A stretch of DNA of 64,000 nucleotides from Acinetobacter towneri DSM 14962 = CIP 107472 (GTDB lineage Bacteria > Pseudomonadota > Gammaproteobacteria > Pseudomonadales > Moraxellaceae), in assembly GCF_000368785.1 (NCBI RefSeq), contig NZ_KB849690.1:400198-464197 (forward strand), written 5' to 3'. The translations under genes were made by a program, and so were the position numbers. This document shows, piece by piece, positions 1 to 10,991 of this stretch. The notes under the pieces were generated by a model. The model saw only the letters and a program-made list of their open reading frames with translations. It was not told the origin of the DNA and did no database searches. The number at the start of each line of letters is the position of its first letter. The first letter of the stretch is position 1.

Positions 1-839
<839 letters not shown>

Positions 840-848
840 TAAATCATC

Positions 849-913
849 AAAGGGGTCAATTTTACTTTGCTGTTTTTAAGGTAAAAGGGGTCAGTTTTAA
901 ATTGCCGTTGACA
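849..913. repeat. IS21 right-end terminal repeats
   Basis: Two related repeats sit between the istB stop and the receptor fragment. The inner one is at about 849-877 and the terminal one at about 884-913, both starting AAAGGGGTCA on the + strand. IS21 elements carry such multiple end repeats as IstA binding sites. The outermost bases TGTCAACGG (read inward on the minus strand) are the element tip. Confidence 0.75.
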
Positions 914-1320
914 ATTGCGCCTAAATCTCGGACACCATCAACATAGGTCGAGGTTTGGGTGGAAAAACCACGCATTTGAAAGGCATCGCCAGCACTAGTA
1001 TTGCCATTTTCTCCCAATTGTAGAGTAATGCCTGGTGTATTGCGTAAGGCTTCAACTAAGGACGTTGCGCCTTGTTCTTGTAGCATTTCTTTTTTAATCA
1101 CAGAAATTGTTTGTGGGGTATCCAACAACGGCTGTGTATATTTTGCAGAACTTAAACGGTCTGCCTTGTATTTGCTTTCGGCTTCTGATTTAACCGTAAT
1201 GGTGGGTAAGTGGGTGACGTCATCTTCAGGGCTTGCGGCATGTGCAAGTAGTGGAAGAGAGGCGGCTAAAGCCATCAGTTGCGCAGAGCGATTGTGTTTG
1301 CGGCTTTTGATCTGTGCCAT
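914..1320 (-). pseudogene. TonB-dependent siderophore receptor (Fiu-like), truncated by IS21
   Basis: Only the N-terminal ~135 codons remain: signal peptide (cut after AHA), linker, and the start of the plug domain with motifs DTPQTISVI, ALRNTPGI and MRGFSTQTS..YVDGVRDLGA. These resemble the catecholate receptor Fiu/FhuE group of outer-membrane siderophore receptors. After GAI the frame enters the IS21 end and stops at about 862, adding about 16 foreign residues. No barrel is encoded here, so the product cannot transport. The rest of the gene may lie beyond the left edge. Two Fur-box-like sites lie upstream. Confidence 0.88.
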
Positions 1321-1437
1321 TTATGGTATTTCCCTAAATGTAAACCAACAGGAGGCCACGCTTTATTCAGCGTTTTTAGTTCAAAATGAATAAAGTGTGA
1401 AGTTGTTGTTATGACGTCTATAACAATTGTTGCTAAT

Positions 1438-1456
1438 TGTATTGAGAATCATTATC
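1438..1456. promoter_or_regulatory. Fur box (proximal) upstream of truncated receptor
   Basis: The 19 bases ending in GAGAATCATTATC match the Fur consensus GATAATGATAATCATTATC at 15 of 19 positions by eye. The site lies about 120 bp upstream of the receptor start at 1320. Iron-dependent repression is inferred. Confidence 0.7.
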
Positions 1457-1498
1457 AACAACAATGTGCGGAACGGCACTTTTTTCTAATTCTTATTT

Positions 1499-1517
1499 GA
1501 AAATAATAATCATTATC
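1499..1517. promoter_or_regulatory. Fur box (distal) upstream of truncated receptor
   Basis: GAAAATAATAATCATTATC matches the Fur consensus at 17 of 19 positions by eye. It lies about 60 bp from the first site. A paired arrangement fits cooperative Fur binding upstream of an iron-uptake gene. Confidence 0.78.
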
Positions 1518-1573
1518 AATATTTTTATTTAATAAAACGATGTGAACGTGAAAGGCTTGGGAGTAAAGACAGA

Positions 1574-1595
1574 AAACCCTGCCGAAGCAGGGTTT
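1574..1595 (-). terminator. Rho-independent terminator of the CirA-like receptor
   Basis: The stem AAACCCTGC/GCAGGGTTT has 9 bp and a 4-base loop. On the minus strand it is followed by TTCT. It lies about 20 bp after the stop of the gene at 1614. Confidence 0.8.
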
Positions 1596-1613
1596 GAGAT
1601 GAAGTTTTAAGAC

Positions 1614-3752
1614 TTAGAAGTCATAAGAAACAGAGAGCCAGTAGTTACGACCTGCTAAATATGTACCTTCAGAACTGCGTCCGATAGATAGATATTTATA
1701 TGCCTGTTGTGTATCACCATTGATATCGATGTAATCCATATTTTGGGTAAAGTCTTTATCTAGTAAGTTGTTTACCGCAGCATTAATACGAATGTGATCG
1801 TTAAATTGATAGCTTGTGCCTAAGTTAAAGAGGTTATACCCAGAGAACTCATTATTTGTTTGTACTTCAATGCTTTGTGAGCCGGCATCTGTTGGTTTGG
1901 CAGTAAAGCGAGGGCGACCAGATTGGTACTCATGTTGTAACCAAATATCAAATGCATCATTAATATGCCAAGTTGAAGTCAAGTTAAGTAAATGTTTAGC
2001 AGTTGATTCTAAAGCATACCCTTTATCATCACCTTTGGTGATTTCTGATTCTGTAAAGGTGTAGGAGGCTTTGATATCCCATTCTGGGATAATTTGGTAC
2101 TGCAATGAAGTTTCTAATCCGTAAATTTCTGCTTCATCAGCATTAAAGCTTTTACTAAAAGAGGTAACTTTGTTGCTGAAGTTAGAACAGTTATTGGTTT
2201 GACAGCTAAATGTTTTAGAAATAATTTTATCTTCAACTTGGTTGAAGAATGCTGTTGCCGTTAAATTTAAAGCATCAGTCGGTTGATAATTAAAACCAAG
2301 TTCATAGTTGACTGAAGTTTCTGGATCTAGATCAGGATTTCCGAGACTTGGTGTTGCACCTTGTCCACTATAACCATTGATACCGTTATACAAATCTTTG
2401 GCTGATGGAGTTTTATAGCCTGTGCTGACGCCTCCTTTAATCGTTAAGTCATCAGTTGTATTCCATACTAAATATGCGCGCGGGCTAAACTGTCCACCAA
2501 AACCACTGTGATCCTCAAAGCGTCCACCAAAGGTAAAATAAAGGTTATCTCTTAATTGCCATTCATCTTCAGCATACAGTGACCAAGTATCTTGAGTAAA
2601 TTCTTTACCAATGCCTGCGATATCATCTGCAATAGTAGTGTCTTTATATTCGGTGCCAATAGTGAGTTTGTGGTTCGCAATTGGAGTGACTAAATGTGAG
2701 TCAAAGACTAAATCAGTATTTTCTAATTTGCGGGGTTGTCCTGCAAGTGCTGGAAATGCATCCGTTGGAATGGTGCGTCCTTTAGTCTCAGTTGTATTCT
2801 GACTGATATAAGTTTTCCACAAACCGAAGTTATATTGTCCATCATGACCTGCAGCAATTTGAATACGATTAAACTCAAGTTCATCTTCATATCCTGCAAT
2901 ACCGCCACGAGAAATGAAGTTACCCAAACGTTGATCTGAATTGTCATATTTTTGAGTTGATGAAAAACCATCGATCCAAAAAGAGTTTTGATCATCAAGT
3001 TTAAAGTCTAATTTTGCACCGATATCATAATTATCAGCTTTGCTTGGGCGTGGGTCACGACCTGTTGAACCCTGAATACGCTCTGAACGTTGACGGTCTA
3101 AATAGCTGCCACGTAGTTGCAAACCTAAACGGTCATTGATCAGTGGTCCATTGACGACAAAACTGGTTTTCCATGAGTCTGCTTCGGCATTACTTTCCAT
3201 GACATTACCGCTGACAGTGACATTCCCATTCCACTCATCAGACACTTTTTTGGTAATGATATTGATCACACCACCCATCGCTTCTGAGCCATAGCGAGTA
3301 GCCATAGGTCCACGAATCACTTCAATTCTTTCGATTGCAGCCAGTGGGGGTAAAAATCCGTTTGATGTTTCTCCAAAACCATTTGGGGTAACATCTGAAG
3401 AGGTAGTTTGACGACGACCATCAATTAAAATTAAGCTGTAATCATTTCCAAGACCACGCATTTTTATATTTAGACCAGAGGTTTTACCGACACCAGAACG
3501 TATATCGATACCAGGAACATCTGCCAGTAAGTCTGCAATGCTGGTCGCATTTTTTTTCTCAATATCTTCTTTACTGACTATACTTATAGATGCGGGTGCA
3601 TTTTTTAGCTCTTGTTCAAAACCTGCCGCTGAAACCACAATTGTGGAAAGTTGGTGGGTTGAAGTCGCATCGGTAGAGGTATTTGCGAAAACAGCAGTAG
3701 AGGTTGCCCCAAGTAATGCAAGACACAGCGGGTGTAGGTTGAACTTAGCCAT
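1614..3752 (-). CDS. TonB-dependent catecholate siderophore receptor, CirA-like
   Basis: A 712-residue outer-membrane receptor that imports ferric catecholates using TonB energy. The signal peptide is cut near VFA-NTS (about residue 23). The TonB box lies near TIVVSA. The plug runs to about residue 165 (DVPGIDIRSG, KMRGLGNDYSLILIDGRRQ, IERIEVIRGP, GGVINIITKK) and a 22-strand barrel follows, ending in the aromatic C-terminus SVSYDF. The plug closely resembles E. coli CirA (SSDVTPNGF, PPLAAIERIEVIRGPM). The frame is complete. A Fur-box-like site lies 85-100 bp upstream and a terminator lies downstream. It may cover part of the uptake lost with the neighbouring broken receptor. Confidence 0.93.
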   Translation of the reverse strand: MAKFNLHPLCLALLGATSTAVFANTSTDATSTHQLSTIVVSAAGFEQELKNAPASISIVSKEDIEKKNATSIADLLADVPGIDIRSGVGKTSGLNIKMRGLGNDYSLILIDGRRQTTSSDVTPNGFGETSNGFLPPLAAIERIEVIRGPMATRYGSEAMGGVINIITKKVSDEWNGNVTVSGNVMESNAEADSWKTSFVVNGPLINDRLGLQLRGSYLDRQRSERIQGSTGRDPRPSKADNYDIGAKLDFKLDDQNSFWIDGFSSTQKYDNSDQRLGNFISRGGIAGYEDELEFNRIQIAAGHDGQYNFGLWKTYISQNTTETKGRTIPTDAFPALAGQPRKLENTDLVFDSHLVTPIANHKLTIGTEYKDTTIADDIAGIGKEFTQDTWSLYAEDEWQLRDNLYFTFGGRFEDHSGFGGQFSPRAYLVWNTTDDLTIKGGVSTGYKTPSAKDLYNGINGYSGQGATPSLGNPDLDPETSVNYELGFNYQPTDALNLTATAFFNQVEDKIISKTFSCQTNNCSNFSNKVTSFSKSFNADEAEIYGLETSLQYQIIPEWDIKASYTFTESEITKGDDKGYALESTAKHLLNLTSTWHINDAFDIWLQHEYQSGRPRFTAKPTDAGSQSIEVQTNNEFSGYNLFNLGTSYQFNDHIRINAAVNNLLDKDFTQNMDYIDINGDTQQAYKYLSIGRSSEGTYLAGRNYWLSVSYDF

Positions 3753-3835
3753 AAAATTATATCTCTAATATGAATCAATGATCCTAATTTAGACCTATAT
3801 GGTAATTAGAATCATTCATGAAGGAGTTGGCTAAT

Positions 3836-3854
3836 AATAATGATAAGGATTCTT
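3836..3854. promoter_or_regulatory. Fur-box-like site upstream of CirA-like receptor
   Basis: AATAATGATAAGGATTCTT shares about 13-14 of 19 positions with the Fur consensus. It lies 84 bp upstream of the receptor start at 3752. A weaker partial copy, TTAGAATCATTCAT, is nearer the gene at about 3806-3819. Confidence 0.55.
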
Positions 3855-3941
3855 ATTTACAACAAGAAATATACACAAAGTTGAAAATTTACAGAAAATA
3901 GCGCTCCGATTAAAAAAATTCAGTCGAGATCAGAACGTATT

Positions 3942-3970
3942 TTGTATATCCTTTAATGTTGTCATATAAT
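3942..3970 (+). promoter_or_regulatory. Sigma-70 promoter of tig
   Basis: TTGTAT (3942-3947) and a perfect TATAAT (3965-3970) are separated by 17 bases, with about 47 bases to the tig start codon. GAGGAAGCC just before the ATG provides the ribosome binding site. Confidence 0.75.
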
Positions 3971-4017
3971 GTGGCACTTTTTTATAAACTGTTATTACTA
4001 ACTATATCGAGGAAGCC

Positions 4018-5349
4018 ATGCAAGTAACTTCTGAAGCGGTTTCGGGCGTTGCCCGTCGTTTAAATGTATCTGTACCGACGAGCCGTATTAACGAGCAGTT
4101 TGAAGCTCGCTTGAAACGCACTGCCAAAACTGTGAAGATCAACGGCTTCCGTCCAGGTAAAGTGCCTCTAAACGTTGTTCGTCGTGAATACGGTGCGGGT
4201 ATTTATCAAGAAGTGGTCAACGACATTATTCGTGACACCGTGTTTGAAGCAATCCAACAAGAAAAAATCAATGCTGTGGGTATGCCAAACATCGAAAAAA
4301 CTGAAATGAAAGACGACGCTTTAGTATATGAAGCGACTGTTGAAGTTTATCCAGAAGTTGAAGTGAAATTTGACGGTTTGGAAGTTGAACGCAAGTCTTC
4401 TGAAGTAAATGATAGCGATGTTGAACAAATGCTTGAAAACCTTCAAAAGCAACGTGCTTCTTGGGTTGAAACCAAAGGCATGGCGAAAAAAGACATGCAA
4501 GTGACTTTTGACTTTGAAGGCACTGTAGATGGCGAGAAGTTTGAAGGCGGTGAAGCTGAAGACTTTAAACTGGTACTTGGTTCTGGTCGCATGATTCCTG
4601 GTTTTGAAGATGGTATCGTGGGCATGAAAAAAGGCGAAGAGAAAGTGATTGATGTAACTTTCCCTGAAGACTACCAAGCAGCGAACCTTGCAGGTAAAGC
4701 AGCACAATTCAAAATCACATTGAAGCTGGTTGAAAAGCAAAAACTTCCAGAAATTGATGCTGAATTCCTACAAATCTTCGGTATTTCTGAAGAAGAAGGC
4801 GTAGAAAAGTTAAAAGCTGACGTTCGTAAAAACATGGAACGTGAAGTGAAAAACGGTTTACGTAACCAAGTAAAAGGTGCAACTTTTGATGCACTCGTTG
4901 CGGCAAACGAAGTTGAAATTCCGTCTGCAATGGTTGCTCAAGAAATTGACCGTCAACGTCAACAAATGATTCAGCAATTCACACAGCAGTTTGGTGCGCA
5001 AGGTGCAAAAGCATTTGACTCAAGCATGCTTCCAGATGAATTGTTCAAAGAACAAGCTGAAAAATCTGTAAAACTTGGCGTATTGGTTAGCAAAGTATTA
5101 GAAAATGCTAAACTTGAAGTAGATCAAGCGCGTGTAGATGCTTACATCGAAGACATGGCTTCTTCTTATGAAGATCCAAGCGAAGTGATTGAATACTTCA
5201 AAAACGACAAACAACAACGTTCACAAATTGAAGCTGTTGTTTTAGAAGACCAGGTTGTAGATCACATCTTAGCTTCTGCAAAAGTTACAGATACAACTGT
5301 AAGCTATGAAGACTTATTGAAAGAGCAGCAAGCTCGTCAACAAGGCTAA
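4018..5349 (+). CDS. tig: Trigger factor
   Basis: A 443-residue ribosome-associated chaperone and peptidyl-prolyl isomerase. The N-terminal ribosome-binding domain has the signature GFRPGKVP (about residues 43-50). The FKBP-type PPIase domain follows (about 150-245, with [10 protein letters not shown] and [12 protein letters not shown]). The C-terminal helical chaperone arms complete it. Length is normal. It is the first gene of the common tig-clpP-clpX arrangement, but a strong terminator separates it from clpP, so it is probably transcribed alone from the promoter at 3942-3970. Confidence 0.98.
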   Translation: MQVTSEAVSGVARRLNVSVPTSRINEQFEARLKRTAKTVKINGFRPGKVPLNVVRREYGAGIYQEVVNDIIRDTVFEAIQQEKINAVGMPNIEKTEMKDDALVYEATVEVYPEVEVKFDGLEVERKSSEVNDSDVEQMLENLQKQRASWVETKGMAKKDMQVTFDFEGTVDGEKFEGGEAEDFKLVLGSGRMIPGFEDGIVGMKKGEEKVIDVTFPEDYQAANLAGKAAQFKITLKLVEKQKLPEIDAEFLQIFGISEEEGVEKLKADVRKNMEREVKNGLRNQVKGATFDALVAANEVEIPSAMVAQEIDRQRQQMIQQFTQQFGAQGAKAFDSSMLPDELFKEQAEKSVKLGVLVSKVLENAKLEVDQARVDAYIEDMASSYEDPSEVIEYFKNDKQQRSQIEAVVLEDQVVDHILASAKVTDTTVSYEDLLKEQQARQQG

Positions 5350-5362
5350 TTTGCTTTGATAC

Positions 5363-5388
5363 AAAAAGGCGCTTCGTGCGCCTTTTTT
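5363..5388 (+). terminator. Terminator after tig
   Basis: The stem AAAAAGGCGC/GCGCCTTTTT has a TTCGT loop and ends in a run of T. It starts 14 bp after the tig stop. Confidence 0.9.
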
Positions 5389-5539
5389 ATTGCATCGCGG
5401 TTTTCAGTTTTTCAGAGATTGATCGCATTTAACTCAAAATATCTACGATTTAAGCCGTGAATATTTTGCAATTTAGACAATTATCCCTCATATTGTGAAC
5501 ATGAGTCGTGTCACAAGAATTTAGGAATAAATAACCATT

Positions 5540-6145
5540 ATGTATGTTCCAACAATTGAAAATGCTTTAGTACCCATGGTGGTCGAACAATCATCTCGTG
5601 GTGAGCGTTCTTTTGATATTTATTCACGTCTTTTACGTGAACGTGTCATTTTCTTAACGGGTGAAGTCGAAGATAATATGGCCAACTTAATTGTGGCGCA
5701 GATGTTGTTTTTAGAAGCTGAGAACCCAGATAAAGATATTCACCTTTACATTAACTCACCAGGTGGTTCAGTGACTGCAGGTATGGCAATTTACGATACC
5801 ATGCAATTTATTAAACCAGACGTCGTGACTTACTGTATGGGACAAGCAGCATCTATGGGTGCATTCCTGTTAAATGCAGGCGCAAAAGGTAAGCGTTACT
5901 GTCTTGAGAATGCCCGCGTTATGATTCACCAACCATTGGGTGGTTTCCGTGGTCAGGCATCAGATATTGAAATTCATGCGCGTGAAATTCTATTCATTAA
6001 AGAGCGTTTGAACCGTTTAATGGCAGAACATAGTGGTCAGGACTATGAAACTGTCGCAAGAGATACCGACCGTGACAACTTCATGACTGCGCAGGCAGCG
6101 AAGGAATACGGTCTTGTGGATGAAGTTTTAACAAAACGTCCATAA
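5540..6145 (+). CDS. clpP: ATP-dependent Clp protease proteolytic subunit
   Basis: A 201-residue serine protease that forms the double-heptamer chamber of ClpXP/ClpAP. The catalytic triad is visible: Ser105 in GQAASMGA, His130 in VMIHQP, and the Asp of the DRDNFM motif near residue 179. No long prosequence is present. clpX begins 29 bp downstream, so the two are probably cotranscribed. Confidence 0.98.
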   Translation: MYVPTIENALVPMVVEQSSRGERSFDIYSRLLRERVIFLTGEVEDNMANLIVAQMLFLEAENPDKDIHLYINSPGGSVTAGMAIYDTMQFIKPDVVTYCMGQAASMGAFLLNAGAKGKRYCLENARVMIHQPLGGFRGQASDIEIHAREILFIKERLNRLMAEHSGQDYETVARDTDRDNFMTAQAAKEYGLVDEVLTKRP

Positions 6146-6174
6146 GTTTTAAAGATTGAGATATTGGAGTGACT

Positions 6175-7485
6175 ATGTCCGAACATCCTCAGGGACAAAA
6201 ACATTGTTCATTTTGCGGTAAAACGCAGTCTGAAGTCGGGAAGCTGATTGCAGGCGAGGACGCATACATCTGTAATGAATGTGTGGACGTATGCTTAGAC
6301 TTGGTTCAGACCAGTCAACAAGTTGAGTCGGGTGATTGGGCAACACGTCCATTGCCAAAACCACATGAAATTCGTGCTGCGCTTGATCAGTATGTAATTG
6401 GTCAAGATACTGCGAAAAAAACCTTATCGGTTGCAGTATATAACCATTACAAACGCCTAAAAGTGAGCAATCAGGCGCATAAAGCAGGCGATGCTGTCGA
6501 AATCTCAAAAAGTAACATCATGTTGGTAGGTCCAACGGGTTCGGGTAAAACCTTACTTGCACAGACCTTAGCACGTCTATTAGATGTGCCTTTTGCAATG
6601 GCAGATGCCACGACTTTAACCGAAGCGGGTTATGTGGGTGAAGATGTCGAAAACATCGTGCAAAAGCTGTTGCAAAAAGCCGATTACGATGTAGAAAAAG
6701 CACAAAAAGGCATTATCTACATTGATGAAATTGACAAGATCACGCGTAAGTCTGAAAACCCATCAATTACTCGTGATGTGTCTGGTGAAGGTGTTCAGCA
6801 AGCCTTGCTCAAAATGATTGAAGGCACGGTGGCTTCTATTCCGCCTCAAGGTGGACGTAAGCATCCGCAGCAAGAATTCATTCAAATTGATACTTCAAAT
6901 ATCTTGTTTATTTGCGGTGGCGCATTCTCTGGTTTAGAGAAAATTGTGCAGCAACGCCAAGAAAAAGGCGGCATTGGTTTTACGGCAGACGTGAAGAAAA
7001 AAGATGAAGGCAAGAAATTGTCTGATTTATTTCGTCAGGTAGAAGCAACCGATTTGGTGAAATTTGGCTTAATTCCAGAGTTCATTGGTCGTTTGCCTGT
7101 AATTGCAACGCTAGACGAGCTAGATGAAGATGCATTGATGCAAATTCTGACCGAGCCGAAAAATGCCTTAACCCGTCAATATCAATACTTATTCGAGATG
7201 GAAAATGTCGATTTAGTCTTTGAAGATGCAGCATTACGTGCAGTGGCGAAAAAAGCCCTTGAACGTAATACAGGTGCGCGTGGTTTGCGTTCAATTCTGG
7301 AAAATGCCTTGCTCGAAACCATGTACGACTTGCCAAGCCGTACCGATGTTGGCACAGTGGTAGTGACTGAAGCGGTGATTGAAGAAGGTGCTAAACCTGA
7401 ATTTCAGACCGAACGTCAGCCTCAAACAGAAGAACCTGCAGCAGAAAAAATTGACTTAAAAGTATTAGACAGCAAAACTGCTTAA
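6175..7485 (+). CDS. clpX: Clp protease ATP-binding subunit ClpX
   Basis: A 436-residue AAA+ unfoldase that recognises substrates and feeds ClpP. The N-terminal zinc domain has CSFC...CNEC (about residues 13-38). Walker A is [10 protein letters not shown], pore loop GYVG, Walker B IIYIDEID, and GGIGFTA is the IGF loop that docks on ClpP. I chose the ATG at 6175 because GGAG (6166-6169) lies 5 bases upstream; an in-frame GTG at 6169 would overlap that site. A terminator follows at 7501. Confidence 0.97.
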   Translation: MSEHPQGQKHCSFCGKTQSEVGKLIAGEDAYICNECVDVCLDLVQTSQQVESGDWATRPLPKPHEIRAALDQYVIGQDTAKKTLSVAVYNHYKRLKVSNQAHKAGDAVEISKSNIMLVGPTGSGKTLLAQTLARLLDVPFAMADATTLTEAGYVGEDVENIVQKLLQKADYDVEKAQKGIIYIDEIDKITRKSENPSITRDVSGEGVQQALLKMIEGTVASIPPQGGRKHPQQEFIQIDTSNILFICGGAFSGLEKIVQQRQEKGGIGFTADVKKKDEGKKLSDLFRQVEATDLVKFGLIPEFIGRLPVIATLDELDEDALMQILTEPKNALTRQYQYLFEMENVDLVFEDAALRAVAKKALERNTGARGLRSILENALLETMYDLPSRTDVGTVVVTEAVIEEGAKPEFQTERQPQTEEPAAEKIDLKVLDSKTA

Positions 7486-7500
7486 TACGCTATTCGTCTG

Positions 7501-7536
7501 AAACGTGCCGAAACGCTAGGTTTCGGCACGTTTTTT
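7501..7536 (+). terminator. Terminator after clpX
   Basis: A perfect stem ACGTGCCGAAAC/GTTTCGGCACGT is followed by a run of T and lies 15 bp after the clpX stop. Confidence 0.92.
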
Positions 7537-7677
7537 ATTGTCAAAAAAATCAAGGCAGTGTTAATCTTAGACCTAGGCGTGGATGCCCATTATTCAAAAC
7601 AACAATTGCAAAATGAATTTGCAGCGTGATTTCAAAAACGTGATTTACAAAAATAAGAAACGCAGTGAGGGATAGAC

Positions 7678-8394
7678 ATGCGTGGTGTCGCAATCTTGGT
7701 CGTGACCAGTTTAATGTTGCTGGGATGTCATGGCAAAAAAAACGTGGTGCAACAAACGCAACCACCTAGTACCTTAAAAGTTTTAGATTTAGAACAAAAA
7801 CCTGGTTTTGTAGAACAACACCGTTTGGGCATGATGACCATTGGTGGTTGGGTCAATCAAAAACTAGGGCAAAATTTTAAACCTGTTCAGGCACAACATG
7901 CCGATGCTGCCATCGTGTATTTATATCGTCCAGATTCTAAATGGAATAGACAGGAAATTGTCGCGGCTAGTATGTTTATCAACAAACATCGGATTCCAAG
8001 TTTATTGCACAATCATTATTACTGGGTTGAACTGGCACCAGGTGCGTATCGTCTGAGTGTGAGCCGTCCTTTGGGGGCATTACATTTCCAAAAACCGAAG
8101 TATTTGGATTTTCAGGTGCAGGCAGGGCAGTCGTATTTTATTAAGTATGATGAAGAAAACCTAAGTACTCGCAAAGAAGTTTCTGGGCCTTTAATGCTCA
8201 TGCCTGCAAGTACGGCACAACAGGAAATTGCATTTACTCAACTAAAAACAGAAAGCTATAACTTTGTCGCGGAAGATCAAACCACAGGCAAGTTGCGTAA
8301 AAAGCCACAAAAAATCAAGCATGAAAAATATGACCCTGCAGAAGATGTACATTTAACCCAACCCTTTAAATTGTGGGATCCGAGAACGTGGTAA
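7678..8394 (+). CDS. Lipoprotein with DUF2846-like domain
   Basis: A 238-residue protein with a lipoprotein signal peptide and lipobox LLGC (Cys17), so probably anchored in the envelope. The central part (about 75-160; AAIVYLYRP, MFINKHRI, YYWVELAPGAYRLSV, SYFIKYD) has the beta-rich pattern of DUF2846 lipoproteins. The C-terminal third is basic (KLRKKPQKIKHEK). It lies between clpX and fumarase with its own shared terminator downstream. The function is unknown. Confidence 0.75.
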   Translation: MRGVAILVVTSLMLLGCHGKKNVVQQTQPPSTLKVLDLEQKPGFVEQHRLGMMTIGGWVNQKLGQNFKPVQAQHADAAIVYLYRPDSKWNRQEIVAASMFINKHRIPSLLHNHYYWVELAPGAYRLSVSRPLGALHFQKPKYLDFQVQAGQSYFIKYDEENLSTRKEVSGPLMLMPASTAQQEIAFTQLKTESYNFVAEDQTTGKLRKKPQKIKHEKYDPAEDVHLTQPFKLWDPRTW

Positions 8395-8445
8395 AGGCTT
8401 GTATCTTTATCTCGCGCATCGCTTTCATTCATTTCTAACACGCAT

Positions 8446-8475
8446 AAAAAAGCACCCTAAATTTGGGTGCTTTTT
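8446..8475. terminator. Bidirectional terminator, lipoprotein / fumarase
   Basis: AAAAAGCACCC/GGGTGCTTTTT has A and T runs on both sides and lies between two convergent genes, so it can serve both. Confidence 0.88.
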
Positions 8476-8502
8476 GGTTTGGCTTATTGCTAAATTGGAA
8501 TA

Positions 8503-10029
8503 TTATTCTGCTGCTGCATCTACAACAGGAATTTTGCCAATTTTAGCTTGCCAGATTTTTGGTGCAATCGCGTGGATCGATGTACCGTTGACATCAACTG
8601 CAACAGACACAGGCATATCTTCCACTTTGAATTTGTAGATCGCTTCCATACCTAAGTCTTCAAAAGCAACCACTTCTGCTTCACGTACTGCTTTAGATAC
8701 GAGGTAAGCTGCACCACCTACTGCCATGAGGTAAGTCGCTTTGTGGTCTTTGATCGCTTCAATGGCTGCAGGACCACGATCTGCCTTACCAATCATACCG
8801 AACAAACCAGTGTGTTCTAAGACTTGGCGGGTGAATTTGTCCATACGGGTTGCCGTTGTTGGACCTGCAGGGCCAACGACCTCATCACCAACAGGATCGA
8901 CAGGGCCAACGTAGTAAATGAATTTGCCTTTTAAGTCGACTGGTAATTCTTCACCATTGTTGATCATGTCGACCATGCGCTTATGTGCAGCATCACGACC
9001 TGTGTAAATCGTACCGTTTAATAACAACGTATCGCCCGGCTGCCAAGAGTTCATTTCTTCTTGAGTAATGTTGTCTAAATCTACACGTTTAGATTTAGAA
9101 GAATCCCAAGTTACTTCTGGGTAGTCTTCAAGTTTAGGTGCTTGAATATGGGCTACACCTGAACCATCTAACTGGAAGTGTGCGTGACGAGTTGCAGCAC
9201 AGTTTGGAATCATACCCACTGGTTTGCCTGCAGCGTGGCAAGGGTAGTCTTTAATTTTAATATCAAGAACCGTCGTTAAGCCGCCCAAACCTTGTGCGCC
9301 AATACCAAGAGCATTCACTTTCTCGAAGATCTCGATACGGAGTTCTTCCATTTTGTTTTGTGGACCGCGACGTAATAATTCGTCCATGTTGATTTCTTCC
9401 ATAAGTGCTTCTTTTGCAAGCATCATGGCTTTTTCAGCAGTACCACCAATACCAATACCGAGCATACCCGGTGGACACCAGCCTGCACCCATAGTTGGAA
9501 CAGTTTTAAGTACCCAATCTACAATTGAGTCAGATGGGTTCAACATCGCCAATTTAGATTTGTTTTCTGAACCGCCACCTTTGGCAGCAACTGTAATATC
9601 TACTTTGTTACCCGGAACGAGTTTGTAGTGAATTACTGCAGGGGTGTTGTCTTTGGTGTTTTTACGACCAAATGCAGGATCAGCCAATACCGATGCACGA
9701 AGTACGTTTGAGTTTTCTAGGTAACCTTGACGTACACCTTCGTTGATTGCATCGTCCAAGCTCATCGTTAAATCAAATTTAACGTCTAAACCCACTTCAA
9801 GGAATACGTTTACGATACCAGTATCTTGACAGATTGGACGATGACCTTCTGCACACATACGTGAGTTAATTAAGATCTGTGCAATCGCATCTTTCGCAGC
9901 TTTGTTTTCTTCACGATCATAAGCACGGCTCATCGCTTGGATGAAGTCTTGTGGATGATAGTAGGAAATGAACTGAAGCGCGTCTTTGATCGAAGTGATC
10001 AAGTCATCTTGCTTGATAATAGTTGTCAT
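8503..10029 (-). CDS. fumA: Class I (iron-sulfur) fumarate hydratase
   Basis: A 508-residue TCA-cycle enzyme that interconverts fumarate and L-malate. The 4Fe-4S ligand cysteines are visible: Cys67 (PICQDTG), Cys185 (GAGWCPPG) and Cys277 (MIPNCAATRHAHF). N- and C-terminal fumarase/tartrate-dehydratase domains are both present (C-terminal part from about residue 320; GPVDPVGDEVVGPAGPTTATRMD). As an Fe-S enzyme it is expected to be oxygen-sensitive and iron-demanding. Class I is clear; the symbol is by similarity to FumA/FumB. Confidence 0.95.
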   Translation of the reverse strand: MTTIIKQDDLITSIKDALQFISYYHPQDFIQAMSRAYDREENKAAKDAIAQILINSRMCAEGHRPICQDTGIVNVFLEVGLDVKFDLTMSLDDAINEGVRQGYLENSNVLRASVLADPAFGRKNTKDNTPAVIHYKLVPGNKVDITVAAKGGGSENKSKLAMLNPSDSIVDWVLKTVPTMGAGWCPPGMLGIGIGGTAEKAMMLAKEALMEEINMDELLRRGPQNKMEELRIEIFEKVNALGIGAQGLGGLTTVLDIKIKDYPCHAAGKPVGMIPNCAATRHAHFQLDGSGVAHIQAPKLEDYPEVTWDSSKSKRVDLDNITQEEMNSWQPGDTLLLNGTIYTGRDAAHKRMVDMINNGEELPVDLKGKFIYYVGPVDPVGDEVVGPAGPTTATRMDKFTRQVLEHTGLFGMIGKADRGPAAIEAIKDHKATYLMAVGGAAYLVSKAVREAEVVAFEDLGMEAIYKFKVEDMPVSVAVDVNGTSIHAIAPKIWQAKIGKIPVVDAAAE

Positions 10030-10265
10030 ATCAAAAATCTCTTGAGCGGGCGGATAGCTAGCGGGCTAAATTATAAGATAAAATGCAGCGATTGTGGGCA
10101 CTTTGATCAAGCTTTGGGCGAAAGTTTAATATCAGTCGTTAGCTTGAGAGAATTTGTGAAATATCCATAAAATTATGTCGTCAAAACGGGCCATGATTTT
10201 GCTGTTTTGTTGGTGCAAATTCAGCTATGTTCAAAGACTTCTTTGGAATGATGTTTGGGGTAAAT

Positions 10266-10877
10266 ATGAATGATCACACGCATTTAGCTGCTCAGATTAT
10301 CCCCATTTATCAACGGCATGCAAAAGCGTGGACAGACTTGCGCGGTCAGTTGTTATATGAAAAAACTTGGCTGGATCGTTTTCTTGCTTATTTGCCTGCG
10401 CAGGCCAAAATATTAGATTTGGGCTGTGGTTCGGGGCGTCCTATTGCTGCATATCTATTACAGCATGGGCATCAACTTACAGGAGTAGATAGCGCAGACA
10501 GCATGCTGGAGATGGCACGTGAACATTTTCCTGAACAGTGCTGGATTGAAGCCGATATGCGCTCAGTGAACTTGAATCGGTGCTTTGATGGTATTTTGGC
10601 GTGGGATAGCTTTTTTCATTTAACGCCAAACGATCAGCGCTGCATGTTCGAGAAATTTGCGCAATGGTCTACCGCCAATACAGTTTTAATGTTTAGCAGT
10701 GGACCTGCTGCGGGTGAGGCGATTGGGGAAATGTTTGGTGAAGCACTTTATCACGCCAGTTTGTCGCAGGATGAATATCGGCAATTGTTAAAAGATTATG
10801 GCTTTAAAGTTGTGAAAATGCTCGCGGAAGATCAGGACTGTGCAGGGCATACGGTGTGGTTGGTGCAGAGGTTTTAA
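10266..10877 (+). CDS. Class I SAM-dependent methyltransferase
   Basis: A 203-residue methyltransferase of unknown substrate. The SAM-binding motif I is ILDLGCGSGRP, the acidic residue after strand 2 is in GVDSADSM, and IEADMRS and FDGILAWDSFFHL follow. I prefer the ATG at 10266, which has GGGGT 5-9 bases upstream. An in-frame ATG at 10227 would add 13 residues but lacks a ribosome binding site. It is divergent from fumarase, with no operon partner. Confidence 0.8.
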   Translation: MNDHTHLAAQIIPIYQRHAKAWTDLRGQLLYEKTWLDRFLAYLPAQAKILDLGCGSGRPIAAYLLQHGHQLTGVDSADSMLEMAREHFPEQCWIEADMRSVNLNRCFDGILAWDSFFHLTPNDQRCMFEKFAQWSTANTVLMFSSGPAAGEAIGEMFGEALYHASLSQDEYRQLLKDYGFKVVKMLAEDQDCAGHTVWLVQRF

Positions 10878-10940
10878 AAATAGATTGGATGGAGCTAATC
10901 AATTTTTGTAGTGATCTGTGAATCTACAGTGTGGAATAAA

Positions 10941-10971
10941 AAAACCACCCAATTTTTCAATCAGGTGGTTT
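10941..10971 (-). terminator. Terminator after pta
   Basis: The stem AAACCACC/GGTGGTTT is followed on the minus strand by a long T run. It lies about 20 bp after the pta stop. Confidence 0.85.
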
Positions 10972-10991
10972 GTAAAACTTAACTTTACGAA

